Shown piece after piece: positions 36,058 to 45,108 of a DNA stretch of 64,000 nt. A program made the position numbers and the translations under genes. The first letter of the stretch is position 1; each line of letters opens with the position of its first letter. Below the pieces are notes generated by a model that had not been told where the DNA came from, made no database searches, and worked only from the letters and a program-made list of their open reading frames with translations. Location: positions 2,790,001-2,854,000 of the forward strand of contig NZ_CP099546.1 in NCBI RefSeq assembly GCF_023973145.1, in the 5' to 3' direction. The stretch is from Natronosalvus vescus (lineage in GTDB: Archaea > Halobacteriota > Halobacteria > Halobacteriales > Natrialbaceae).

Positions 36058-37155
36058 TCATCTTCCACGTGTGTGGTCACGTACTGTTGCCACGCGTTCG
36101 ATACGTTCGTCGTCCCAGTCGGGGTATTTTAGGCGTAAGAATTCAAGACGTTCAGTATGGGTAAGCGTGGACGTTGCATCTGCGCGCTCGCGCTGAGATG
36201 ACGGTCTTGGGAGTCTCTTCTGTGTTCGCTTCATCACGGAACGACCAGGTTTCCTCCAAATGGTGGCTACGGCTGCGACGCCGAGGCCGCCGAGCAGTAA
36301 TTGGAGTGAGACGGATCCTCGGACGGTGAGTAACGCGCCAATAAGTGGCGGAACGTCATCTGATTTTGAGACGTCGATCAGGGCGTGGTCGTTCCCGGTG
36401 TAGAGTCCACGAACGAACGCGTCGTTATCCGGTTGGCCGATCATAGCGTTAATCACGAGACTCGGATCGCTGACGACGACCACCTGGCCGTCACCGACAG
36501 ATTCGACCGTGGCGACTGGGTACGACTCGAGCGTTTCCACGTCCTCGAGATCGGTCGTCTCGTTTCCGAGATACGCGTATTCACTCGTCGCGACGAGTAC
36601 CGTTGCGTTGCCGGGGTTGACCGCACTCGCGTAGTTGAGTGAGAGTTGATCTACTCCGTCGGTAAGCGGGTGGGTGGTGACGTCCGTTGCAATCGGCATC
36701 GTCGGCCCGTTCTGGTGGTTTCGTTCATCACGAAGCAGTTGGCCGTCTACCTGCGCTTCCGTCCCGAGACCGAAGAGGAGTTGGTCACCGCTCGTGCCGA
36801 AATTCTCGAGAACGACGAGGGTTCCGCCGCGATCGACAAACTGGCTAATTCGCTGGACGTCCGTTTCAGCGTAGGGTTCGTCTGGAGCGATAACGAAAGA
36901 GACCGTTTCATTTGGCTCGACCCTGTTGTAATCGGTAGTTCGGGTGGTGAGTTCGGTCTCGACGGTGGGGTCTGCCTCAAGTTGTGTACGGAAGTCGCTC
37001 GTCCCATCCCACGAGGGGTTGTAAGGGGCGAACGCTGCGGTGGAGGTTGCGGCGTAAAAGCCCACTGACGTCACTATTACGAACGCAAGAACTATGAGGA
37101 ATATCGGTAGCCACGGGAGATCTCCTCGTCGAACGAGGAGTGATTGCCAATTCAC
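36058..37155 (-). CDS. DUF4350 membrane protein
   Basis: 365 residues. An N-terminal transmembrane helix (about 17-37) is followed by a Rossmann-like extracellular domain (SFVIAPDEPYAETDVQRIS, GGTLVVLENFG, VVVVSDPSLVINAMIG, about 85-240). A second helix lies near 275-292, with a short basic cytoplasmic tail ending in an LKYPDWDDERIERV segment. This is the DUF4350 architecture found beside MoxR in many prokaryotes. The GTG start overlaps the TGA of the upstream small membrane protein by 4 bp, so translation is coupled. Confidence 0.85.
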   Translation of the reverse strand: MNWQSLLVRRGDLPWLPIFLIVLAFVIVTSVGFYAATSTAAFAPYNPSWDGTSDFRTQLEADPTVETELTTRTTDYNRVEPNETVSFVIAPDEPYAETDVQRISQFVDRGGTLVVLENFGTSGDQLLFGLGTEAQVDGQLLRDERNHQNGPTMPIATDVTTHPLTDGVDQLSLNYASAVNPGNATVLVATSEYAYLGNETTDLEDVETLESYPVATVESVGDGQVVVVSDPSLVINAMIGQPDNDAFVRGLYTGNDHALIDVSKSDDVPPLIGALLTVRGSVSLQLLLGGLGVAAVATIWRKPGRSVMKRTQKRLPRPSSQRERADATSTLTHTERLEFLRLKYPDWDDERIERVATVRDHTRGR

Positions 37156-37430
37156 GGCAATACCTCAGGTGGAATCATCATGTAGATACGTCGAATAACA
37201 ATGAAAAGGAAGCCGGCAATTCCCACTAGAATAATCCACCTGAGACGCCCCTTCCACTTCGGGGTGACATTTATTGGCGAAGTCAGTTCCGTTACAACAA
37301 GGAGTCCTAAGAGTGATAGACTGAAGAAACCGGTATATGAAAATGAGCCCAACACAGAAAGGACGAATATCGTGCCTATCATCCACGCTAGTTGACCGTG
37401 GATGAGAGTCATACGTCGAGGGCTTTGCAT
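37152..37430 (-). CDS. Small membrane protein, first gene of the moxR operon
   Basis: 92 residues with three hydrophobic segments (about 11-30, 33-50 and 64-82) and basic ends. It overlaps the DUF4350 start by 4 bp and precedes moxR, so it belongs to that operon. Its codon use and GC are lower than in the next two genes. The family is unknown to me. Confidence 0.65.
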   Translation of the reverse strand: MQSPRRMTLIHGQLAWMIGTIFVLSVLGSFSYTGFFSLSLLGLLVVTELTSPINVTPKWKGRLRWIILVGIAGFLFIVIRRIYMMIPPEVLP

Positions 37431-37728
37431 CGCTCCAAATGAAAATCGGGTACCCTTGTAAAACTATAACAACACTGCTAGGGGAAAGCCACACTTTCCT
37501 TATGGGAGGTGGACGATCTCTCGAATTAAAATATGTATACCCATTGTCACTGGTGGCGGATGTGGTAATAGTAACCCTCCCTTATGATTTAACCCGGCGT
37601 TTTATTCGCAGAGAACCGTGTTGTGGAATAGTTACGGGCAGTTAATACCCTCTATAACTCCTGGACAGAAGCGAACAAACCACCTCAACTATGCATAGAG
37701 CAGGCTGCTAGCCACGTAGAATCCATAC

Positions 37729-38487
37729 ATGGCAGACAGAGAAGCTGATGAGATGAATTCCCCTCGATTACAACAGACACTTGGCCAAGAACCTTACAAA
37801 AAGGCGTCCGTTGCTGAACACTACGCGACCCTCGCCACAAACGGCGCATTACGAGCTCGAGAGGTGAAGGTGGTCAATAGGCATTTCGAAAACCGGGATG
37901 CACAGGTACTTGACCTCGGATGTGGAGCGGGAAGAACGACACAAGCGCTTGATCGCCGTGGATTTGATGTGATCGGGATCGACGTTAGCGAACCCATGGT
38001 AGAACTAGCGAACGAACTATTCGACCATCTAGATATCAGGGTTGGTGATGCAACCAACCTTGATTTTGGGGACGCTACGTTCGATTACATCCTGTTCTCC
38101 TGGGTGGGGATTGATTCGATTCGACCGCCTGATAAGCGGAAGCAAGCGCTACAGGAGATTTTCCGAGTATTAAAGCCAGGTGGCGTGTTCGCCGTCAGCA
38201 CACATAATAATCTTTACGCACTCCCTGCGCTTTTCATCGATTGGAAGTATATCAGGAACTATTATTTCAAGAACGGTAATATTCGGAACTGGTGGTCAAG
38301 GTATAAAATAGATGACACGGATTTCGGTGTCCACAAATATATGGCCAACCCAGTTCACCACGTACGCCAACTCAGACAAACGGGCTTCGAACTCATCGAA
38401 CTCATTGGACGGAGGGAGTCAATTGGGCGATACTTCGAAGGTCAACCGTACTATGTGGTTCGGAAACCCGCTAATATAAACGGATAG
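37729..38487 (+). CDS. Class I SAM-dependent methyltransferase
   Basis: 252 residues. Motif I is VLDLGCGAGRTTQALDRRG (about 61-79), followed by VIGIDVSEPMVELAN (motif II). VGDATNLDFGDATFDYILF is motif III/IV, and LKPGGVFAVSTHN is the post-motif strand. It would transfer a methyl group to a small molecule or sugar. Position at the left edge of the glycan island suggests modification of a saccharide, which is an inference. It reads into the second methyltransferase with a 165-bp gap, so they are perhaps not one operon. Confidence 0.88.
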   Translation: MADREADEMNSPRLQQTLGQEPYKKASVAEHYATLATNGALRAREVKVVNRHFENRDAQVLDLGCGAGRTTQALDRRGFDVIGIDVSEPMVELANELFDHLDIRVGDATNLDFGDATFDYILFSWVGIDSIRPPDKRKQALQEIFRVLKPGGVFAVSTHNNLYALPALFIDWKYIRNYYFKNGNIRNWWSRYKIDDTDFGVHKYMANPVHHVRQLRQTGFELIELIGRRESIGRYFEGQPYYVVRKPANING

Positions 38488-38652
38488 TTGAACTGTTGCT
38501 GAAGCCCAGTCTTTGATTTTTACGCTGTTTGCTCTCATTTACTAAGCCGCTGACACCAGATACACCTTTGTGACGTTAACGGTATGGCGTCTACGAAAAC
38601 ACGGAGAACGTAGAGTCTGACTTCCGATCAACACATCATAGAATATTGAGTT

Positions 38653-39630
38653 ATGGATTCCGTAAAAGAAGAACTGAGACGTCGATTACCAGAGAGTACA
38701 GAACCAGCGATCGAGAAGATGGGATCAGCAAAAGACGATATGGGCTCAATACCTGGACAAGTGTTCCGTCGAATGCCTGATGGAACGAAACCACTCGTCC
38801 AGCACGGATATCATATACTCAATCCTGGTGCCTCGTGGGAAAACATGAGACGCCGTGAGCGTACACGCAAGCATTTCAAAAAGCTCATCGGAAATGAGGA
38901 ATACGACAGGCTCTCAACAGAGTTCTTCGATGAAAGTGGTATTACAGATATTGTCATCTCAGCGATCAAAGAGGTTGGTGATGAGAAAGTCGTATTCGAT
39001 ACACATCGTGGAGTTGCTTCGCACGTCTATGCGCTCATTAGAACTCAAAAACCTGATCGGATTGTATCCACTGGCGTTTATAGTGGCGTCGGAACAGCCT
39101 CAATACTCCTCGCCCTGGACAAAAATAATCACGGAATGTTACATACCGTGGATGCCTCACTAACCCGCGGTACCGTAAACCGAACTCGGGGAGGCAGTGA
39201 CTCTATCCGGGAACTTGATTTCGTGGAACGTGGTCGCCCATCTTGTTCGGAACACCGGAGCCACGAACTCCCGCCTGGGAAAGAGCCAGGCTGGATTATA
39301 CCAGACAGACTTCGAGAGCGGTGGGAATCCAGACACGGATTTCCGCAGGACGTTTTACCAGAGCTATATACTGAGTTGCCAAAAATTGACATGTTCTACC
39401 ACGATTCTGGACACTCGAAAAGTGGTATGCTATTTGAGTTTGAACTAGCGTGGAACTGGCTGAAACCTGGTGGGATGTTGATCTCGCCTCATATCGATCA
39501 GAATGATGCGTTTGGTGTGTTTGTGAATGAACACGATTGTCATCACGGATTGATTGAACACGATTATCTTGCATCTAGTGAGTATGACGAACCATGTAGT
39601 TGTGGCTATGCTGTTAAACTGAAGAATTGA
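38653..39630 (+). CDS. SAM-dependent methyltransferase (methyltransferase 24-like)
   Basis: 325 residues. After a helical, charged N-terminal region (about 1-115) comes the SAM-binding start IVSTGVYSGVGTASILLAL, followed by MLHTVDASL. The stretch KIDMFYHDSGHSKSGMLFEFELAW is typical of methyltransferase 24-type domains that act on capsular polysaccharide or cephalosporin-like substrates, and LKPGGMLISPHID is the closing strand. A Cys-x-Cys near the C-terminus (PCSCGY) is unusual and could bind metal. AT-richer than core genes. Confidence 0.8.
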   Translation: MDSVKEELRRRLPESTEPAIEKMGSAKDDMGSIPGQVFRRMPDGTKPLVQHGYHILNPGASWENMRRRERTRKHFKKLIGNEEYDRLSTEFFDESGITDIVISAIKEVGDEKVVFDTHRGVASHVYALIRTQKPDRIVSTGVYSGVGTASILLALDKNNHGMLHTVDASLTRGTVNRTRGGSDSIRELDFVERGRPSCSEHRSHELPPGKEPGWIIPDRLRERWESRHGFPQDVLPELYTELPKIDMFYHDSGHSKSGMLFEFELAWNWLKPGGMLISPHIDQNDAFGVFVNEHDCHHGLIEHDYLASSEYDEPCSCGYAVKLKN

Positions 39631-39698
39631 TGAATACTGGTGGCTAGTTCGTGTTGAATATTGACTATTTGTGAGCCAATTGTTCACCTACTACTATT

Positions 39699-40700
39699 TT
39701 AAAACATCACTTTTTTATATCCCTCAGAGATGATGTTCATAAACCGAGTCCCCTTCTCTATACCGTAGTATTGCTCCAGTTCAGGATTGAATTTTGATTT
39801 GTATTTACAAAGCCGAGGGGTATTCGCCCCGTGAAGATCATATGCTTTTACACCTCGCTTTTTAGCTTCTTTAATTATGTGCCAGTGCAGTATATCGTTT
39901 ATGGGGAAATCAACATCAGGTATTGCACCCCCCTCCTGGAAATATATTGTCTCGCCGTCATCAAAGATTAAAATTCCAGCCACCCGTTCATCGTTGACGA
40001 TACCAACGTACGGGCGAACCCACCCATCAGGAAAAATATTATATAAATCTAATAAAAAATCCTCTTTAACTGCATAGGTTTTATCCTGTGCCTCGTAACG
40101 GTCTCTCGTTTGTTGGTATATGAACCTGATCCCATCTTCTCCTTGTTCTTCGATCCGATACTGATCCTCATCCGGATCGAGATAGCGACGCAGTGATTTG
40201 GAAAACGACATTTTAATCTCATCGATATCACGAGTGACGTCGATACAGTAGGTGTATCGCGGGGTCAACGTAAACCCGTTCCAGGCGAACGGACGGGGAT
40301 CGTCGTATGCCGGATGCGTTCGCATATAGACGTAGCTCGGACCGATCTCGTTGTCAAGCCAGGTAAGGCTATTTTCGATAAATCGTTTGTGTTGTTTTTC
40401 CTGTTTTCGTCGTTTAGGCGACGGGTTCCCGAGAAGGATCGGACCTTGGTACGGTAATCCCATCCTCGGAGCCGGTGAAAATGCCGTACTGATGCCGAAC
40501 TTCTTAATCTCGACGAACGGTATTACGCCGATCGGTTCCTGGCCATTGTATCCGATCAGTCGTATCACAGTGCCATTAACGTGTTTGTCGACCGTTTCCA
40601 GAAAATCATGTAGATGAAAAATTGTCCCGGTTGGTGATCGGTCGATGTATCTATCCCACTCATCCGCTTCGCCAGTAAATTTCTCAACTTCAATCGTCAT
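39699..40700 (-). CDS. FemAB/GNAT-fold acyl- or aminoacyltransferase-like protein
   Basis: 333 residues. Two GNAT-like halves can be seen. The first carries TGTIFHLHDFLETVDKH, GQEPIGVIPFVE and PYQGPILLG (about 25-115). The second has SLRRYLDPDEDQYRIEE, then GIVNDERVAGILIFDDGETIYFQEGG and DILHWHIIKEAKKRGVKAYDLHG. This is the FemX/FemAB-like layout, also found in proteins that attach amino acids or acyl groups to glycans. Archaea lack peptidoglycan, so the acceptor is probably a surface saccharide (inference). Transcribed against its neighbours. Confidence 0.8.
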   Translation of the reverse strand: MTIEVEKFTGEADEWDRYIDRSPTGTIFHLHDFLETVDKHVNGTVIRLIGYNGQEPIGVIPFVEIKKFGISTAFSPAPRMGLPYQGPILLGNPSPKRRKQEKQHKRFIENSLTWLDNEIGPSYVYMRTHPAYDDPRPFAWNGFTLTPRYTYCIDVTRDIDEIKMSFSKSLRRYLDPDEDQYRIEEQGEDGIRFIYQQTRDRYEAQDKTYAVKEDFLLDLYNIFPDGWVRPYVGIVNDERVAGILIFDDGETIYFQEGGAIPDVDFPINDILHWHIIKEAKKRGVKAYDLHGANTPRLCKYKSKFNPELEQYYGIEKGTRFMNIISEGYKKVMF

Positions 40701-41246
40701 TTTCCAAGAGGCTGATTATTACGGTCAACTGACACGGTGCGCTGGGGACATGGGACAATATCGTAGGTCTTTGTCATTCGACACACCATATGCGAACAAC
40801 ACTGGAAAAAGTATAGCTTCGATTTGCACGTATAACGTGCCAATTAGAAGTGGAAAAGAGATATTGACGATAAAGTGTGAGATGAGGCCGGCTGATCCTT
40901 AAATCCGTCATCACCGAAATTTGAGGTGGTACTCGACCGGGAATAGGAAGCGAGGGTAAAGTGATTGAGGCCTACACGTACTTTCCATTAATGACCTCGA
41001 GACCCTGTTGTCGATAATCATTACCAGTTAACTCATCATGATGCTTCCCCTAATTGTTCTTGTGCAAGTTTTCTATGGAGCAGCGCCCCCCTTTCATTAC
41101 CACTGAAAAGTCCATGCTCGCTCGAATTCCATGGTCAGGACGGTTCGTCCGGTAGATCCGTTAGCGTCCGATAATCTGTTATTTGTACCGATATTAGCTG
41201 GAACTGTCCACAGCATCTACAACCCTGCTCGCCATCTAAGCCTTCG
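40701..41246. other. Intergenic stretch with a gene relic
   Basis: 546 bp between divergent genes. The first 270 bp (40701-40970) show nothing I can name. The part from 40972 to about 41182 is a decayed minus-strand coding fragment, listed separately. The promoter of the ABC transporter gene should lie at the right end. Confidence 0.5.
40972..41182 (-). pseudogene. Decayed C-terminal fragment of an unknown protein
   Basis: The minus strand reads ITDYRTLTDLPDEPS, one stop codon, then SSEHGLFSGNERGALLHRK and LAQEQLGEA in the same frame. After a one-base shift it continues HDELTGNDYRQQGLEVI and NGKYV to a stop at 40972. The peptide quality over both frames is that of a real protein end broken by one stop and one frameshift. 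The family is not recognised. It was probably a gene of the glycan island lost before or during rearrangement. Confidence 0.45.
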
Positions 41247-43058
41247 ATGGCAAACGGATTGGATGCACCCCAAAACCTGTCATGGCGGGAAAAGTTCACA
41301 GCGCTCTATCGTGTTGCGACCTTTCGCCCGCTCTATACTGCTGGTATTGTTGTGCTAAGCGCGTTCACCGCATTACTCGAAGGAATTGGATTGAGTTTCA
41401 TCCTTCCGATCATTGAGTTGGCAGAGGGTGAGACGGATCCAAACGAGGCTGAAGGGCTATTACACGCGTTTGTCGTTGTCTATGAATCGATCGGCGTTCC
41501 GTTTACCCTAGGATATCTGATTGTTGGGGTAACTATTGTTATGACAGTTCGATACACCTCGACATTCTTAGTGTCGTGGTTACAAGGGGCCATCGAAACG
41601 TATTATATACGGCATCTGCAGTCAACAGCCTTCAATAACGCACTTGATGCGGAGATTTCGTACTTCGATCAAGAGGGATCAGACGATATTCTTAATGCAA
41701 TTGTCACTCAAGCAGAATACGCTGGAAAAGTTATCCGGTATTCAATACGAACGTTTGAAGCGGTATTGCTATCGATTGTCTACGTGAGTATTGCGCTCTA
41801 TCTGGCACCCATGTTAACCATCTTTGCAGCGGCTTTCCTTGGCTTCGTCACGTTTTTCTTTCGGTACGTCCTTGAAGCAGGGTACTCTATCGGTGATCGG
41901 GTAGCCGATGCGAATGAACGAGTTCAACAGGCCGCACAAGCCGGAACACAGGGCATTCGTGAGGTCAAACTTTTCGGTATCACTCGTGAACTCCAATCGC
42001 AATTCTCACGAGGTATCGATCAATTCACTCAATCGCGGATTAGGTTATTACGAAACGAGGCGGCGATCGGTAGTTACTACCAGTTAGCAACAGCAGTGGC
42101 TGTGTTCGTGTTAATTTACCTCGCACTCACCTGGACGACGCTGTCGATCGGTGCGCTGGGTGTTTTTCTCTTTGCGATGTTTCAACTCGGGCCGCAAATT
42201 AGCCAGTTGAACAGATATGCTTACAAAACCGAGGGGGAGTTACCACATCTAGTGCGAACGCAGGAGTTCGTGGATCGATTGCAAGCCAGTTCCGAAACGG
42301 ACGAGGGAACGAGATCACTCTCCGAACAGATTAAAGAGATCAGGTTTGAAGACGTAACGTTCAGCTATGAGGAAACTGGCGAACAAGTCCTCAACTCCGT
42401 TTCGTTTGACGTAACTTGCGATCAGTTCGTCGCTTTCGTGGGTCAATCAGGCGCGGGCAAGTCGACAATTGCCTCGTTACTTACCAGAATGTACGATCCA
42501 GACTCTGGACGAATCACGGCCAATGGGATCCCGATCCAGGAGTTTGAGCTCTCGGCTTGGCGATCACGAGTCTCGATAGTTCAACAGGATCCGCATATTT
42601 TTAACGATACACTTAGGAGAAACATAACGCTAGGAAACCGCGAGGCATCACACGAAGAAATCGAACGGGTTAGTGAGATTGCTCAGGTGACTGAATTTTT
42701 AGATGGTCTGCCCAAAGGGTATGAGACGAAGCTCGGAGACGATGGGGTCAGATTGTCAGGTGGTCAACGCCAGCGCGTCGCACTTGCTCGAGCTCTGTTG
42801 AAAGACGCTGATCTGTTAATTCTTGATGAGGCGACGAGCGACCTCGATTCGACGATCGAACAGCGAGTACATGAAGGGATCGATGAGATGGATCGCGATT
42901 ATGCAACGCTCGTCATAGCCCATCGCCTATCCACAGTTGTCAATGCTAATCAGATCTATACTATGGATGATGGACAGATAATCGAGTCCGGCGACCATAA
43001 TCAACTCCTCGAGGAGGACGGACAATACGCGACGCTCTATGCAACGCAATCATCGTGA
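41247..43058 (+). CDS. ABC exporter, fused permease and ATP-binding domains (MsbA-like)
   Basis: 603 residues, one half-transporter. Six transmembrane helices occupy about residues 28-310. The ATP-binding domain follows: Walker A GQSGAGKST (about 398-406), Q-loop SIVQQDPHIFND, signature LSGGQRQR (about 503), Walker B LLILDEATSDLD and H-loop VIAHRLS. It would act as a homodimer and flip a lipid-linked sugar or other amphiphile across the membrane. Its place in the island makes a lipid-linked glycan the likely substrate (inference). Its last 22 bp overlap the end of the convergent ParB-like gene. Confidence 0.9.
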   Translation: MANGLDAPQNLSWREKFTALYRVATFRPLYTAGIVVLSAFTALLEGIGLSFILPIIELAEGETDPNEAEGLLHAFVVVYESIGVPFTLGYLIVGVTIVMTVRYTSTFLVSWLQGAIETYYIRHLQSTAFNNALDAEISYFDQEGSDDILNAIVTQAEYAGKVIRYSIRTFEAVLLSIVYVSIALYLAPMLTIFAAAFLGFVTFFFRYVLEAGYSIGDRVADANERVQQAAQAGTQGIREVKLFGITRELQSQFSRGIDQFTQSRIRLLRNEAAIGSYYQLATAVAVFVLIYLALTWTTLSIGALGVFLFAMFQLGPQISQLNRYAYKTEGELPHLVRTQEFVDRLQASSETDEGTRSLSEQIKEIRFEDVTFSYEETGEQVLNSVSFDVTCDQFVAFVGQSGAGKSTIASLLTRMYDPDSGRITANGIPIQEFELSAWRSRVSIVQQDPHIFNDTLRRNITLGNREASHEEIERVSEIAQVTEFLDGLPKGYETKLGDDGVRLSGGQRQRVALARALLKDADLLILDEATSDLDSTIEQRVHEGIDEMDRDYATLVIAHRLSTVVNANQIYTMDDGQIIESGDHNQLLEEDGQYATLYATQSS

Positions 43059-43909
43059 TAGAGGTCTTCCGAAACGACCGCTCGGATGTCTGGATGAGAG
43101 AGGTGCCGTCGCTGGCGCGCAGTAAGCTGATTTACATCATCGAAACGAGTGATATCTGACCGGAGGTTATGCCAGTCTTTGTGCCTAATCATCACGATTA
43201 CAGGAATTTGTGGAACACCCAGGATCTGTGCTATCGAGAGTCTGTGACGCCCACCACCACATCGGATCAACTCACCATTTCGCCCAATTGCGATCCGAAG
43301 CTCGTCTGGAAATCTCCGGTCGCCAATCCGTTTAGTTTTGGGTTCGCTGACGGCGACCTCGTCTCGGTAACGTTCACGAAGTTTCTGTTGAGGAACGTAT
43401 CCAGACTTTCTCATATTCTCGTATAATTCGTCCAACTCACAACACCGACGTTCGACATCTTTGATACTCTGACAACCGTTCCAAGCCTGCTGACCTTGTT
43501 CAAGTTGGTTGACGGCTTGCCTATAGAGAGATGTCTCCTTCCAATCAGCATTATGATTGAACCGGGCAGTGAGTGACCGATATACTGGTGTTGCGGTAAA
43601 ATCCGATCGGTACTTGTCCCACGGCCCGCCACAGACACCTATTAATGCGTTTTTTCCGACTGTCTGCAATATACTCCGAGGAATATCGAGACCGTATTGT
43701 ACATCACGTGGGTTGACGTGAATCATCGTTGGTAGCGACGATGAGCCAACCAGTTGGGTCTCAATCCGCATACCCTTCGTGAGCACCCAAGACCATATAA
43801 AAAAGCCCACCTTCTCAGCAGTAGCTATAACTCCTTGCTCCTTTGCATGTTCATATACCCGTACCAAACGTTGTAGTATAACTTCGTCAATCTGGTTGGT
43901 GATGACCAT
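43037..43909 (-). CDS. ParB/sulfiredoxin-fold-like protein in the glycan island
   Basis: 290 residues from the ATG at 43909. The frame is open a further 28 codons to a TTG but with poor sequence. The C-terminal third has ELRIAIGRNGELIRCGGGRHRL followed by SIAQILGVPQIPVIVMIRH (landmarks near residues 205-245). This is the G-R-H-R-L..A..LG..IPV pattern of ParB N-terminal-like domains. No helix-turn-helix or C-terminal ParB dimer domain is visible, so it is not a partition protein. The N-terminal part contains GGPWDKYR and helical charged stretches. Such domains bind nucleotides in some proteins. The role here is unknown. Confidence 0.65.
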   Translation of the reverse strand: MVITNQIDEVILQRLVRVYEHAKEQGVIATAEKVGFFIWSWVLTKGMRIETQLVGSSSLPTMIHVNPRDVQYGLDIPRSILQTVGKNALIGVCGGPWDKYRSDFTATPVYRSLTARFNHNADWKETSLYRQAVNQLEQGQQAWNGCQSIKDVERRCCELDELYENMRKSGYVPQQKLRERYRDEVAVSEPKTKRIGDRRFPDELRIAIGRNGELIRCGGGRHRLSIAQILGVPQIPVIVMIRHKDWHNLRSDITRFDDVNQLTARQRRHLSHPDIRAVVSEDLYHDDCVA

Positions 43910-44008
43910 TGGAATTGGTACCTCTTTGAGGGGAACAATGATGTGAGAATTTTCGCAGTGGTGAATATGGGTGTGAATCGGTAACCTCCCCAAACACAGT
44001 GAGTACGA

Positions 44009-44944
44009 TCATTGTTCCACCTGGCGTTTGAATATCACTTCCGCCGAACCCCGGTGCGTTTCATCCGCGCAGTGGTTAAATAGTTCAGTGTAGGTTGTCA
44101 TCATTGGATTTGAGACGTCCGTCGCCAGAACTAGTTCGAACTCACGATCTCGAAGGTCGTTCAATAGTTCTATGATCGGTTTGGTACCCACGCGGTGAGG
44201 ATGAACCTCGAGAAAAATTATGAGATCTTTAGCGGTATCAAGTACGTTGGTTGCCCCCTTCATTACAGGCACTTCGAATCCCTCAAGGTCGAACCGAAGG
44301 ACGTTAACGTCGCTTGGATTTAGATTTATCCCGTCGATGAAGCCATCAAGCGAACGTACTGGCACGTCGACCGTACGTCCATTATAGAGGTGTGCCATCT
44401 CATCTGGCGGCTCTAAGAGTGTGTGCCTGTTGGCGTGAGAGGATAAATGAAGTCGTTGATAGCCTTGCGTCTTTCCGATTGCTTGTTCGTGAATAACTAC
44501 GTTCTCAAAACGATTTCGTATAACTCCCCGTCGTAGTGCCATCACGTTTTGGGGATCCGGTTCGATGGCATGAACCGTGGCATTCGGAAGCAGTGACGCC
44601 CCTTGAAATGCAAAATAGCCTTTATTGGCGCCGATGTCAAGTATCACTGGATCGGTGACTCGATCACCGAGGATCCGAAGTTCAGCTCGATAGGCGGCAG
44701 TCGCTGCTGCTTCGCGTTCACCCCAGTGTAACAGCTCGTGTGACAGACCGTCGTCAAGGGGGTCAAGGAATAACTCAAAGTCAGAAAACTCCTGGACGAT
44801 TAATCCATCCTCGGCGCGGACATTCGAGAGGTACCATGTATAGAGGTTCGAACCTAACAGCTCCTCAGTGACCAATCCCACGAGGCCCTTGAACCGGCGC
44901 TTTCGAACAAGTTCACTTGCTGTACGAACCTTCCCGATCGCCAT
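44009..44944 (-). CDS. FkbM-family methyltransferase
   Basis: 311 residues. PVILDIGANKGYFAFQGA (about 105-122) is motif I, VHAIEPDPQNVMALRRGV is motif II, and NVLRFDLEGFEVPVMKGA (about 223-240) is the FkbM signature around the catalytic-site Asp/Glu. The family O-methylates sugars or other hydroxyl groups. A TATA-like CATAAA complement lies 26 bp before the ATG at 44944, giving a leaderless transcript. It reads toward the ParB-like gene with 99 bp between it and that gene's likely start. Confidence 0.88.
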   Translation of the reverse strand: MAIGKVRTASELVRKRRFKGLVGLVTEELLGSNLYTWYLSNVRAEDGLIVQEFSDFELFLDPLDDGLSHELLHWGEREAAATAAYRAELRILGDRVTDPVILDIGANKGYFAFQGASLLPNATVHAIEPDPQNVMALRRGVIRNRFENVVIHEQAIGKTQGYQRLHLSSHANRHTLLEPPDEMAHLYNGRTVDVPVRSLDGFIDGINLNPSDVNVLRFDLEGFEVPVMKGATNVLDTAKDLIIFLEVHPHRVGTKPIIELLNDLRDREFELVLATDVSNPMMTTYTELFNHCADETHRGSAEVIFKRQVEQ

Positions 44945-44966
44945 ACGGCAACCTCACCGTCAATCG

Positions 44967-44972
44967 CATAAA
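44967..44972 (-). promoter_or_regulatory. TATA-like box of the FkbM methyltransferase gene
   Basis: Minus-strand TTTATG centred about 26 bp before the ATG at 44944. Confidence 0.5.
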
Positions 44973-45108
44973 GGCTTATTCAACCGAAAATGAACCTCTT
45001 CGCACACACTCTGTCAACTGATTACTGTAAACACCTACCGCCGAACTCCTGAAGCTTTTATGGGACTAAAAAAGATAAATCACGTTCGTTCTAAACCTTG
45101 TGCAATGA

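Noticed and set aside
37439-37645. 68-codon plus-strand frame between the small membrane protein and the methyltransferase
   Set aside because: No family features, odd composition, and no promoter at a fitting distance; possible chance frame in AT-rich DNA.
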